Assembly: GCF_008122205.1 (NCBI RefSeq)
Contig: NZ_PHNJ01000008.1
Span: 146,188-210,187 of the forward strand
DNA length: 64,000 nt
Direction: 5' to 3'
DNA from: Natronococcus pandeyae
GTDB taxonomy: Archaea > Halobacteriota > Halobacteria > Halobacteriales > Natrialbaceae
Shown here piece by piece: positions 45,816 through 56,200 of this stretch. Made by a program: the position numbers and the translations under genes. Position 1 is the stretch's first letter; every line of letters begins with the position of its first letter. The notes beneath the pieces are model-generated. The model ran no database searches. It was not told the DNA's origin and saw nothing but the letters and a program-made list of their open reading frames with translations.

Positions 45816-48026
45816 ATGACGGGTGAAACAGACGAAGGGGCTCTCCGGTCGGTACTGGTTGACAACGTCGGGTTGTCGCCGTACGAGGTCGATGTGTATC
45901 TCGCGTTGCTCCGGCGCGGGCGCCAGACCATGTCCGAACTCTCGTCGGCCAGTGACGTTCCACAGCAACGGGTGTACGACACGGTCGAGACGCTTCGCGA
46001 ACGGGGATTTGTCCAAACGGTCGACGACCATCCAGCCGAGGCGTACGCAATCGAGCCAACGGAAGTGATCTCTCCGATCCGAAACCGGCTCGAAAGCGCC
46101 GAGAAATCGCTCGAAAGCCTCTACGAGTCGGTCGACGACGTGGAGGGCGGCGTGCGCGTTTTTTCGTCTGCATCGACGATTCGCCGATACGTGGAACGAG
46201 TCGTCGACGCGGCCGAGACGACGCTTCTGATCCTCGTCCCAGTTCGTTCACTCGACGTTCTCGACGCGATTCAACTCCCCGAGGATGTCAATATCCAGTT
46301 GCTCGTCGCGGGTCTCGACGGATTGCTACACGACGACCAGTTTGACGCCGATCTCGACGTTCCCGCAGCCGTCGACGAGCTGCGTGGGGTTATGACCGAC
46401 GAGCCGCTCGTCCTCGTCGCCGATGGAACGACCTGCTTTGTGCGACTGGACTCCGAAGACGACGAGGGAGAGGGGTGGGGCTACTACGTTGCGAACCCCG
46501 AACTGGCGTTTATGATCGATCGCTACCTCGTCCAGACACGCTGGTCGCGCGGGATCCCACACGAGACCGTCGATAGCGGTCGAGACGAGCCCGAGTTTCC
46601 GAGTGAGTACGTACGGATCGGGAACTGTCTCGCCGACTTGGACCGGGCTGCCCGAACGCGACCGCTGGAGTCGTTCTCGGTTGCGTTCGAGGGGTACGAA
46701 GTGGAATCAGGAGAACCCGTTTCCGCCGAAGGAACGCTTGTAGACTACTACCACTCCGAGCACGACCGCCATGCGTACGTCGAACTCGAACTCGACGAGT
46801 CGGACGACGGGACTGTCGTCCGAGTTGGTGGCTGGAAGGCGTTGACCGAGGATTATGAGGCGCGCCGCTTCACAATCTTCGACCGCACCCGCGAGAAGGG
46901 ATTCGAGCTCGACGCCGAAACGCGGGCGTACCTCGATACGTGTCGAGAGTGGGACCTCACGGACGTCGAGTCCCAGTCGGTGGTGACGGGTCTCGATGGA
47001 TACGTCGACCGAATGCGCGAGTTTGTCGATTCGCGTGGGCCCGGTGGCTCGTACAAACCGCTTCTGGAGTTCGAATCGGTGAAAGAACGGCTCGTCGAGG
47101 CGAGTTCTATGACGCGTTCGCCAACGTTCGAGTGGGTGGAGACGGAGACCAAACCAGGCGGACATCCAGCGCATGCCGGTTCGATATTTAGCGCCTTCGA
47201 CTACGACGTCTCGATGATTGGAACGTTCGGGGAACCGACCGCTGACCCGTTCCAGTTGGCCTTCCCGGATGCCGACTTCTTCTCGGTTGGTAACCCGTCG
47301 ACGACCGACTACGTGCAGTTCGAGACCGGGAAGTTGCTGATACAGGATCGTGACGTGGTCGCTGGCCTCGATTACGAGACGATCCGGGAGCGAGTTACGA
47401 TGGACGCGCTTGCCGAAGCGATAGACGGTGCGTCGCTGATGAGCCTTTCAGGGTGGGGTACTGTTCCCTCGATCCCCAGCATTCTGGAGTGCCTCGTCGA
47501 CGAGGTCTGGCCGCTTACCTCGTCACCCCCCGAACAAATCCTCCTGATGGCCGGAACGGTCGAGTTGCTTTCGGAGACGGATCTCCCGGCGGGGATCGCC
47601 ACGCTCGACGAAGTCGATTCCATCGTTCCGATCACGCTCGTCACGACGCGAAAGCAAGCACTCCACTACGCGCACGTATTCGGTGAGGAACCGACCAATT
47701 CGATTCCGCGACTGGCCGACATCGTTCAGCGACGGTTGAACCTCTCGCGGGTCGCAGTCCATACACCGTACGAGGCTGCGCTCGCTACCGAACGGGATAC
47801 GATCGCCGCCCGCGGCCACCTCCAAGAGTTCACGTACGGCAGCGGAAACGCCGAGGACCACTTCGCTGCTGGATTCGCTATCGGCCAGCTAGAGGGACTT
47901 TCGGACGGCGCCTCGCTCGTCCTCGGAAACGCTACCGCGAGCTACCACAACCAGTTCGGATCGATTCCAGACCCCGACGACCTCGATTGGTACCTCACGG
48001 AGTACGACGAACTTCCGAACGAGTAA
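45816..48026 (+). CDS. TrmB-type regulator fused to a PfkB-like sugar-kinase domain
   Basis: A 736-residue protein. Residues 1-80 are a TrmB winged helix (VDNVGLSPYEVDVYLALLRR, ELSSASDVPQQRVYDTVETL). Residues about 105-360 are the TrmB effector domain, ending with VVRVGGWKALTEDYEARRF. From about 385 a ribokinase/PfkB-like fold follows: VVTGLDGYVDRM, GGHPAHAGSIFSAFDYDVSM (about 447), a DYVQFETGKLLIQD lid strand, and at the end AEDHFAAGFAIGQLEGLSDG with the expected catalytic Asp681. The usual GAG anion hole reads NAE here. It may sense and phosphorylate a sugar, or the kinase fold may act only as a ligand sensor. The start at 45816 follows an AT-rich promoter. Confidence 0.82.
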   Translation: MTGETDEGALRSVLVDNVGLSPYEVDVYLALLRRGRQTMSELSSASDVPQQRVYDTVETLRERGFVQTVDDHPAEAYAIEPTEVISPIRNRLESAEKSLESLYESVDDVEGGVRVFSSASTIRRYVERVVDAAETTLLILVPVRSLDVLDAIQLPEDVNIQLLVAGLDGLLHDDQFDADLDVPAAVDELRGVMTDEPLVLVADGTTCFVRLDSEDDEGEGWGYYVANPELAFMIDRYLVQTRWSRGIPHETVDSGRDEPEFPSEYVRIGNCLADLDRAARTRPLESFSVAFEGYEVESGEPVSAEGTLVDYYHSEHDRHAYVELELDESDDGTVVRVGGWKALTEDYEARRFTIFDRTREKGFELDAETRAYLDTCREWDLTDVESQSVVTGLDGYVDRMREFVDSRGPGGSYKPLLEFESVKERLVEASSMTRSPTFEWVETETKPGGHPAHAGSIFSAFDYDVSMIGTFGEPTADPFQLAFPDADFFSVGNPSTTDYVQFETGKLLIQDRDVVAGLDYETIRERVTMDALAEAIDGASLMSLSGWGTVPSIPSILECLVDEVWPLTSSPPEQILLMAGTVELLSETDLPAGIATLDEVDSIVPITLVTTRKQALHYAHVFGEEPTNSIPRLADIVQRRLNLSRVAVHTPYEAALATERDTIAARGHLQEFTYGSGNAEDHFAAGFAIGQLEGLSDGASLVLGNATASYHNQFGSIPDPDDLDWYLTEYDELPNE

Positions 48027-48551
48027 GGACCGGTTTCGGATTTTCGGTCCCGAGTTAGTGCTGTAAAGACGTCCGGCCGCCTGTTCGGGTCGAGGCTTCC
48101 TTGCCTGTCGTTCCCACACCTTCACGGCTGGTGTGAAGTTGAATCCCTGGGAAGACTTAAATGCCGCTGCGTAACTTGCAGTCCCTGTCCCGTGGTATCT
48201 ATCAACAACTTACAGGAGTACTCTTGTAAACACACGTCGAACTCGCCGCATTCGTTCTTCGAGAGGAGGAAGCCGACATGGAGCGGATAGTGAGATAACA
48301 GATCAATCGTCTGGTTGGAGAAGAGCGGAGTGCAGAACGTGTCCCGAAAATAGTATCGGATGTGATATAATTCTGGATGTGAATGAAACCGCATCTCGAG
48401 TTTATATACCGATAACGAATAACACGTGGAGTCATCTACTGAACCACCGGACGGCAGTGGGTGAGTCCGGTAAAATAGGGGGAGATGGACCCGCGGATTT
48501 CCATTGGTGATAGAAAGATTAATTATCCATCTTCTGAATTGTGAGTGTGTA
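48027..48551. other. Regulatory gap before the sugar-binding protein gene
   Basis: These 525 bases contain no credible gene. Two AT-rich promoter-like sites are visible: GTTTATATACC (about 48408-48418), and TTAATTATCC (48519-48528) centred near -28 of the ATG at 48552. Two promoters, or an upstream relic, are possible. No clear palindrome is seen. Confidence 0.45.
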
Positions 48552-49898
48552 ATGTCAGAACGTTCATCGAGCCGATACGTTGATCGCCGGAACGTAATTC
48601 GGGGTGTTGGTGCGGCCGGGATTGCCGGGCTGGCAGGCTGTATGAATAGTGACGCCGAACTTGACGGCGCCAATGGCGATGGGGATCCGGATGCAGACGT
48701 CCAAATCGAGTTCGGAGAGTACTTCGGCGGCACGGAACAGGACGAAATCAAGTCGCTCGTCCAGGAGTTCAACGAAACGCACGACGACATTCACGTCAGT
48801 ATGTCGAACATCCCGTTCGACGAGTTTTTCGACGCCATCTTTACCGGTGTTGCGTCGGGTGAGGCTCCGCACGTCGCGTCGTACTGGATGTCGACCCTCC
48901 GATTCATGGAGTCAGAGGGTGCGATCCGTCCCGTCGACGACTGGGCGGAGCTCGGGCCGGACGATTATTACGAGAGCGTCCAGTCGGCCATGACACTCGA
49001 TGAGGAGCTCTACTCGTTCCCGATGGATATTCACGGAAACATGCTGATTTCGAACGATACCGTGCTCGAGGAGGCCGGTGTCGACGAGATTCCGGAGGAT
49101 TTCGAGTCGTTCCGCGAGGCCTGTGACGCCATTCAGGAAAACACCGACGGGCGGTCGTTTGCGGCGATGGAGGGCGGTGCGTCGATCCTCGGCATGCGGA
49201 CCTTCCACACGGCACTCGTCCAGGAAGGGGGACAACTGGTCGAGGGCGGCCCCGGTGATTACGAGGTCGTCTACGACGGTTCCGAAGGACAGGCAGCGAT
49301 CGACTTCCTCGACAACGTCACCGGAGAATACGGCTGGGACGAACCAGAGGTCGACGACCCGGACGAGCGGTTCAACCTCTTCCTCGAGGACGAACTTGGC
49401 TTCATGCTGGCCGGCAACTGGCACGTCAACACGTTCCAGGACGAGGACGGAGAGGTTCCCGAGGATCTCGAGTACACGTTCAGCAAGCCATACGTCTTCC
49501 CGGGCGGCGAGCCAGCCACGTTTGCGGAGAGTACCGGATTCATCTTCCCGGCCGACGACTCCCACACCGACGAGGAGATCGCAGCGGCCGTCGAGTTCGC
49601 CGAGTGGATCACGACGAACAATCCACTGTGGGCCCAGACGGCGGCACACCTCCCGGCGTCGCCCGAGGTCGCCGAGTCCGAGGAGGTCACCTCGGCCAAG
49701 TACTACGACGAACTGGGGATCGTCCCAACCGTCAAGGAGATGGCCGAGGCCGGCGAAATGAGGTACCTGCCTCGAATCCCGTCTGATCCCTACGAGACGG
49801 CTGTCTCCGGCCCGCTGGTCGATGCCTATGCCCAGAACACCGACCCTCAGGAAGCGCTCGAGGCCTCCGCCGACGCGCTCCGAGACCGGTTGTCGTGA
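48552..49898 (+). CDS. Sugar ABC transporter solute-binding lipoprotein
   Basis: A 448-residue family-1 extracellular solute-binding protein. The Tat motif is DRRNVIRG (Arg12-Arg13) and the lipobox GLAGC gives lipidated Cys30. The mature domain begins VQIEFGEYFGGTEQDEIKSL, typical of sugar-binding proteins (MalE/UgpB type), with VASYWMSTL and the late FAEWITTNNPLWAQTAAHLP segments. It probably captures fructo-oligosaccharides, fructose or sucrose for the permeases encoded at 59.4-62.3 kb, about 10 kb away on the other strand. No permease is adjacent. The start at 48552 is 27 bases after TTAATTATCC. Confidence 0.9.
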   Translation: MSERSSSRYVDRRNVIRGVGAAGIAGLAGCMNSDAELDGANGDGDPDADVQIEFGEYFGGTEQDEIKSLVQEFNETHDDIHVSMSNIPFDEFFDAIFTGVASGEAPHVASYWMSTLRFMESEGAIRPVDDWAELGPDDYYESVQSAMTLDEELYSFPMDIHGNMLISNDTVLEEAGVDEIPEDFESFREACDAIQENTDGRSFAAMEGGASILGMRTFHTALVQEGGQLVEGGPGDYEVVYDGSEGQAAIDFLDNVTGEYGWDEPEVDDPDERFNLFLEDELGFMLAGNWHVNTFQDEDGEVPEDLEYTFSKPYVFPGGEPATFAESTGFIFPADDSHTDEEIAAAVEFAEWITTNNPLWAQTAAHLPASPEVAESEEVTSAKYYDELGIVPTVKEMAEAGEMRYLPRIPSDPYETAVSGPLVDAYAQNTDPQEALEASADALRDRLS

Positions 49899-49960
49899 TC
49901 GATATGTCGGAATACAGTTCAGTAGTTTCGACGCCCGCAGTCGCCGAGTTCCCGATCGCT

Positions 49961-49980
49961 CAGACCGCTACTTCGGTCTG
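49961..49980 (+). terminator. Hairpin after the binding-protein gene
   Basis: CAGACCG / CGGTCTG arms (7 bases) with loop CTACTT lie 63 bases after the lipoprotein stop and before the GH32 start at 50043. There is no T-run, so it may stabilise the upstream mRNA or limit read-through rather than terminate fully. Confidence 0.35.
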
Positions 49981-50042
49981 TCCGACCAGAACTACCGACG
50001 AGCGGTGTACCGAACCTCGGTTCCCACACACCTCTCACCTAC

Positions 50043-51557
50043 ATGGCTGAAACCTTTTCGAGTGATCTTCGTGCGGATCAACGGCGCGAAGTGGAGACGT
50101 TTCGACGACAGCGCGAGCAACTTTCCGGTGACCCGTATCGACCGGCATATCACTTCTCGCCTCCCGGCGGAATCGTCCACGATCCGAACGGTGCCTGCTA
50201 CTGGAACGGGCGATACCACCTGTTCTACCAGTTCCGGCCGCCGGATCTCCCGGAAGACGTCCCCTGGGTAGAAGCGATGCACTGGGGACATGCGGTCAGC
50301 GAGGACCTCGTTCACTGGCAGGACCTTCCGATCGCACTCTCGCCGGACACGGGTGCAGAGAAGAGCTGTTACAGCGGACAGGCGCTCGTCGAGGACGACC
50401 GAGTCGTCTTCATGTATCATGGACCGGGCTCCGGGAACTGCATCGCCACCGCCGACGATCCGCTACTGGTGGACGTCGAGAAATCGGCCGACAATCCGGT
50501 GATTTCCGAGGCGGGAGGCGACGATCCCTTTACCGTGTTCGATCCCGAGATCTGGCGCTCGTCGGACGGCTCCTACTACTCGCTGTCGGGAACGCACTCC
50601 GGCGAACAGTTCGTCGACTCGGAGCCCGCCGTCTACCTCTTCCGGTCGGACGATCTCACTAACTGGGAGTACGTGGGTCCGTTTTTCGAAGACGGGAGCC
50701 ACACCGACCCGGGAGAAGACGCCGCAGTGCCGAATTTCCTCGAGATCGACGGCCGACACGTCCTTCTCTGTTTCAGCCATCGACGGGGCGCACACTACTT
50801 CGTAGGCGACTACGACCGGTCGGCCCATCGATTCGAACCGGAACGACACGGGCGGTTGACACACGGCCCGACGACCCACGATGGGTATATCGGCGATCCG
50901 AATCCCGGGAATCTTCACGCACCCTCGGTACTGGACGGTCCGGAGGACAGGCAAATTGCCTTCTTCAACCTCAACGCCGGCGCCATGCTCGACGGCTGGG
51001 GCGAAGTCGTTTCGCTTCCCCGCGAACTCGGCCTGAGTGACGACGGAACTCTCACCGTCGCTCCGGTCGACGAACTCGAGCGTCTCCGGTGCGATCACCG
51101 ATCGGCCGGGGAGCAGACGATTCCATCGAACGACGAACTGCTCTTTGACGACGACGCTGGCCGGGCCCTCGAAATCTCGGCAACGATCGATCCCAAAGAC
51201 GCCGGCAGAGTCGGGCTCACGGTCCTCCGGTCGCCGGAGCGCGAGGAGGTGACCGAAGTCACCTACTACCCGCACGTCGACTGCCTCGGCATCGACGCGA
51301 CGCGGTCGAGTACGCGGTCGGACGCCACCGTTCGCCCGGCCGAAGAGGGGCCGTTGCGACTCGAGGACGACGAGCCGCTCGAGCTCCGTGTGTTCGTCGA
51401 TCGGAGCATCGTCGAAGTCTTCGCTAACGGCCGTCGCTCGTTGGCAGCCCGGGCCTATCCGGGCCGTTCGGACAGCACCGGGCTCTCGTTCTTTGCCCGC
51501 GGCGGCGAAGCGAGACTCCGATCGCTGGACGTCTGGGAGATGGCATCGATCTGGTAA
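50043..51557 (+). CDS. Cytoplasmic GH32-like protein with atypical active-site motifs
   Basis: A 504-residue GH32-family protein without a signal peptide, unlike the other GH32 genes here, so it should act inside the cell on imported oligosaccharides or phosphorylated sucrose. The nucleophile motif is normal, IVHDPNG (Asp47). The stabiliser motif reads FDPEIW (Phe166-Asp167) instead of R-D-P. At the acid/base position the sequence is DAAVPNF (A228) rather than W-E-C-P-D, so the usual Glu is missing. It keeps the C-terminal beta sandwich (LELRVFVDRSIVEVFANG). Either another residue supplies the acid or the activity differs. It is 4 bases ahead of the next GH32 gene. Confidence 0.85.
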   Translation: MAETFSSDLRADQRREVETFRRQREQLSGDPYRPAYHFSPPGGIVHDPNGACYWNGRYHLFYQFRPPDLPEDVPWVEAMHWGHAVSEDLVHWQDLPIALSPDTGAEKSCYSGQALVEDDRVVFMYHGPGSGNCIATADDPLLVDVEKSADNPVISEAGGDDPFTVFDPEIWRSSDGSYYSLSGTHSGEQFVDSEPAVYLFRSDDLTNWEYVGPFFEDGSHTDPGEDAAVPNFLEIDGRHVLLCFSHRRGAHYFVGDYDRSAHRFEPERHGRLTHGPTTHDGYIGDPNPGNLHAPSVLDGPEDRQIAFFNLNAGAMLDGWGEVVSLPRELGLSDDGTLTVAPVDELERLRCDHRSAGEQTIPSNDELLFDDDAGRALEISATIDPKDAGRVGLTVLRSPEREEVTEVTYYPHVDCLGIDATRSSTRSDATVRPAEEGPLRLEDDEPLELRVFVDRSIVEVFANGRRSLAARAYPGRSDSTGLSFFARGGEARLRSLDVWEMASIW

Positions 51558-51561
51558 ACGA

Positions 51562-53127
51562 ATGATCGATGACGATCCGTCGTGCCATCCGACACGACGC
51601 GGACTCCTCGGGACAGTCGTGGCAGTCGCCGCAACCGGGTGCTCCGACGACGGGGATACACCACCCACCGAGTCGGAGCCCAACGCGGGCTCGTCGGACG
51701 TCGACGAACCGCCGGACCCTTACCGTCCGCAGTACCACTGCGCGGCGCCAGAGGGCTGGATGAACGACCCGAACGGGACAGTCTACTACGACGGAGCGTA
51801 CCATCTGTTCTACCAGGCGGGAGAGGAACGCCGTCGCTGGGACCACGCGACGAGCGAGGATCTGGTCCGCTGGGAGCACCACGGCACGAAACTCTCGGTC
51901 GAGGACGGAATCCAGCAGTTCTCCGGGGGTGGTGTCGTCGACGACCGAAACGCTGCAGGATTCGGCGAGGACGCGCTCGTATTCACGTACACTGGCCACC
52001 ACGAAGACGACGGTGTGCAGGACCAGCGGCTCGCGTACAGCCACGATGGGGGCGAGACGATCGAGAAGTACGACGGGAATCCGGTTATCGGCAGCGATGT
52101 CGGAGCGTTCCGCGATCCCAACGTGTTCCGCTACGAACCCGACGGGGGGTGGCGCATGGTCGTCTCCCGGGTAGAATCCGCGCCGGATCGGCCGGCGGGG
52201 ATCGAAATGTACCGATCCGACGATCTCCGCGAGTGGCAGTACCTGAGCACGTACGAACTCACGCACGCGATGGAGGCGACCGCGTGGGAGTGTCCCGACC
52301 TGTACGAGCTTCCCGTTGCGGGCACCGACGAGAGGCGATGGGTCCTTACCGTCTCTGCGGACTGGGACCGCGAAGTCCACCATATCGGGCAGTTCGATGG
52401 CACCGAGTTCACGGCAGCGCGGCGCGTTCCCGCCGACCAGGGGTTCGACTTCTACGCCGGTATGACGTGGTCGAACGAGCCCGAAGGGCGGCGACTGCTT
52501 GTCGGGTGGCTGAGCAACTGGGCGTACGCCCACGACGTGCCCGATCTCGGCTGGCAGGGCGTTCAGTCGTTCCCGCGGCGTGTCACCCTCGTCGACGAGG
52601 GTGAGGGTCTCGAAATTCGCCAGCGGCCCGCCCGAGAGCTGGAGGCGATCCGGGGTGCGACCCTCGCAACCCTCGAGGGTGAGACGGTCGCTCCCGGCGA
52701 CGATCCGCTCGAAGGAACCGACGTTACTGGACGGGCACTGGAGATCGAGGCGACGATCGCTCCAGGCGACGCCGACATCGTCGGTGTCGACATCCGAGCC
52801 AGCGAGGACGAGGCCACGAAACTTCGATACGATCCGCACGCTGGGCGGCTGGTGTTTGACCGGTCCGAGTCGGGAGCGTTCTTCTCCGCCGACGAACACG
52901 GGATCACGTCCGCTTCGATTCCGGCACTGGACGACGGCCGACTCGAGCTTCGGTTAGTTGTCGATCGGTGCTCCGTCGAGGCGTTTATCAACGACGGCCG
53001 GGCGGTCGTCTCGAACCTCATCTATCCGGACTGGAACTCGACGGCAGTCTCGCTCGTCGCCTCGGGTGGCGAAGCCGAAGTGGAACGGTTCGTCGCGCAC
53101 CAACTTACGACGGAAGCGGAGCGATAA
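51562..53127 (+). CDS. Lipid-anchored GH32 levanase/invertase
   Basis: A 521-residue Tat lipoprotein (TRRGLLGTV, lipobox AATGC). The GH32 active site is complete: WMNDPNG at 66-72 (nucleophile Asp69), FRDPNVF with Asp185, and WECPDLY with acid/base Glu243. The beta-sandwich module ends with VDRCSVEAFINDGR. It should remove fructose from levan, inulin or sucrose at the cell surface. It begins 4 bases after the upstream GH32 stop, so the two are cotranscribed. Its DNA is nearly identical over the WMNDPNG region to the first GH32 domain of the next gene. Confidence 0.93.
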   Translation: MIDDDPSCHPTRRGLLGTVVAVAATGCSDDGDTPPTESEPNAGSSDVDEPPDPYRPQYHCAAPEGWMNDPNGTVYYDGAYHLFYQAGEERRRWDHATSEDLVRWEHHGTKLSVEDGIQQFSGGGVVDDRNAAGFGEDALVFTYTGHHEDDGVQDQRLAYSHDGGETIEKYDGNPVIGSDVGAFRDPNVFRYEPDGGWRMVVSRVESAPDRPAGIEMYRSDDLREWQYLSTYELTHAMEATAWECPDLYELPVAGTDERRWVLTVSADWDREVHHIGQFDGTEFTAARRVPADQGFDFYAGMTWSNEPEGRRLLVGWLSNWAYAHDVPDLGWQGVQSFPRRVTLVDEGEGLEIRQRPARELEAIRGATLATLEGETVAPGDDPLEGTDVTGRALEIEATIAPGDADIVGVDIRASEDEATKLRYDPHAGRLVFDRSESGAFFSADEHGITSASIPALDDGRLELRLVVDRCSVEAFINDGRAVVSNLIYPDWNSTAVSLVASGGEAEVERFVAHQLTTEAER

Positions 53128-53163
53128 CTGGTGCAGATTCTGCGGACGATTACCCCTCAGTTC

Positions 53164-53203
53164 TGATTTTAATAATGATAATATTTAATAACAATAAGGT
53201 GGA
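53164..53203 (+). promoter_or_regulatory. AT-rich promoter region before the giant GH32 gene
   Basis: A 40-base island of A and T (TTTTAATAATGATAATATTT and following bases) stands in G+C-rich DNA. It ends about 90 bases before the ATG at 53292 and probably holds the TATA box, giving a leader of about 70 bases. An ATG inside it is in frame but would bury the Tat signal. Confidence 0.45.
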
Positions 53204-53291
53204 TCACATTGTCGTTCGCGGGGACGGACCGGTTACGACCTTCACCGGCTGGTGCGGTCGCGGCCAGTCGCGTCCAGCGGACAGATGTACC

Positions 53292-56200
53292 ATGGTTAGA
53301 AATCACGGATCGACGAACGATTCAACCCGACGCTCGACGAGTGACTACTACGGACTCAAACGACGAGACTTCCTCAAAAGCGGGCTTCTGGCGGCTCTGC
53401 TCGGCGTGAGTCCGTCGACGATGACGCCGACTGCGGTTGCGTCGGCGACCGAGACGGATGGATCCTCTCAGCCGTATCGACCCAACTACCACTTCGCGCC
53501 CAATCACGGCTGGATGAACGACCCGAACGGGACGGTCTACTACGACGGAGCGTACCATCTGTTCTACCAGGCCGGCGAGGACGAGCGGCGCTGGGATCAC
53601 GCGGTGAGCGAGGACCTGCTCACCTGGAGGGAACTCGGAACCAAACTCCCGGTCGAGGAGCGGATCGAGCAGTGGTCCGGCGGCGGCATCGTCGATAGCG
53701 AGGACACCGCTGGCTTCGGCGAGGATGCGTTCGTGTTCCACTACACAGGTCACTTCCAGGACGAGGATCGGCAAGACCAGCGGCTTGCGTACAGTACGGA
53801 CGACGGACGCACGTTGACGAAGTACGGTGAAAATCCCGTCATCGAAAGCGACGATGATGCGTTTCGCGACCCGAACGTCTTCTGGTACGAACCCGACGGG
53901 AGGTGGCGGATGGTCGTCGCGCGCGTCGACGACGCGCGGGATCGACCGAAGGGGGTGGAGATCTACGAGTCGGACGACCTGATCGACTGGACGTACCGCA
54001 GCACGTACGAACTGGACGGTGACGTCAGCGTCGAAACGCCAGATCTCTACGAGCTACCGGTCGAGGGAACGGACGAGACACGATGGGTCCTCACTATCTC
54101 CGCCGACTGGGACCGCGTCGAACATCACATCGGTCACTTCGACGGTACTGAGTTCACAGTCGACCGTATCGTACAGGCCGATTATGGTTGGGACTTCTAT
54201 GCTCCGATGTCGTGGTCCGGCTCGCCGGACGGGACACACCGCTGGGTCGCGTGGATGAGCGAGTGGGAATACGCACACGACGTGCCGGACAACGGTTGGC
54301 AGGGTGTCCAGACGATTCCCCGGCGGACGACCCTCGTCGGCGGCGGCGACGGCATCGAGATCCGTCAGCGGCCCGTCGAAGCGGTCGAAGCCATCCGCGA
54401 GGAGCGACTCGCCTCGCTCGAGTCCGAGACGGTCTCGGAGAACGAAGACCCGCTCGCGGACGAACCGGTCGCGGGCCGCACGCTCGAGATCGACGCGACG
54501 ATCGATCCGGGAAACGCCGATGCAGTCGGCCTGCGGGTGCGCGAATCCGACGGACAGGCTACCGTGATCGAATACGACGTCGACGAGTCTGAGCTCGTCT
54601 TCGATCGTTCCGAGTCCGGCGAGTTCTTCGGCGGTGGCGACGAGTACGACGTCGCTAGAGCGACGCTCGAGCCACGATCCGATGGCACCGTCCGCCTCCA
54701 CCTACTGGTCGACCGATGTTCGGTCGAGGTTTTCGCCAACGATGGCCGGCTCACGATGTCTCACCTCGTCTATCCCGACTGGGAGAGCACGGGTGTTTCG
54801 TCGTATGCGGAGGGCGGTACCGCCGAGTTCGTCGAGTTCGAGGCCCACGAACTCCACGCGGAGCAGAACTGGGACCACGCTGGGATCGTCAACGCTGGCG
54901 GGAACGTGTACACCTCCGGTGAGGGGACGACCTTCCGACAGGACCAGTACTACCAGAACGGAGCGGCCTTCGAGTTCGACGACGCGATCGGTCGCACGCG
55001 ATGGGACGAGGTGTACCGGACGGAGCGAGTCCACGAAGACCTCTCGTACCAGCTCCCGCTCGGCGAGGACGTCTACGACGTGGTGCTCCACTTCGCCGAG
55101 AACCACTTCGACTCGACGGGCGAGCGAATCTTCGACGTGGTCGTAGACGACGAAACGGTCGTGAACGATCTCGACATCTACGATGCGGTCGGCGGCGATG
55201 CTGCCCTGCGGACGCCCGTCTCTGAAGTCGTGGTCGACGACGACTCGCTTCCCATCGCATGCCCCGCGTCGAACGATGGGGGGAAACTCTCGGCCATCGA
55301 GGTAACGAGCAGCGGCCACGTAAACGTCGGTGCAGACGAGTTTTACACGACCGCCGACGAGATCACCTACGCACCGGATCGGTACTATTCGGGAGGCGGA
55401 ACCTACGCGACCGACGATTCGATAGATGGAACTGACGACGACGAACTGTATCGGACAGAGCGGACCGCCGAGACGCTCGTCTACGAACTACCCGTCGGAA
55501 ACGGTGTCTACGACGTCGAACTTCACTTCGCGGAGATCTACTTCGAGGAACCCGGCCAGCGCGTCTTCGACGTCTCCGTACAGGGCCGGACCGTTCGATC
55601 CGATCTCGACGTCTACGACGAAGTCGGCGGCAACACCGCGCTCGTCGAGCGCGTCTCGAACGTCACCGTTCACGACGGGATCCTGCGCGTCACGGCCGAG
55701 GCCTCGGTCGACAACGCGAAGATCAGCGCCATTCGGGTGACGACTCCGGGCGGCATCGCTTCGTGGACGTTCGACGAAGGGGACACCGAGTGGACGCGCG
55801 AAGCCGTGTCGAGCGTTCCGAACCGAGTCGCACACAAGGGCGACCGGGACCCGCTGTGGTTCGACGGCATCGACGATCGGAGCCTGCTGTTCGACGGGTA
55901 CACGACGCGAGCCGAATGGCACGCGCTGGAACTCGATGCGCCAGCCCGCGAGGAACTCGCCGAACTGACCGTCGACGCGTGGGTTGCGCCGCGTTCGACC
56001 GGTGCTGGGACCGACAACGTCGACACGATCGTCGAACTCGCCGACCGGGACGCCGGACGGGGATTCGCTCTCGGCGTCGACGATCACCGCCGATGGGCGT
56101 TCGAGATCGGTCTTGGCGACGACTGGCGGACGATCCGCGTCGAAGAGGGCGCGCTCATCGACGTTTACGAGTGGACCCAGCTCACGGCAGTGTTCGACGG

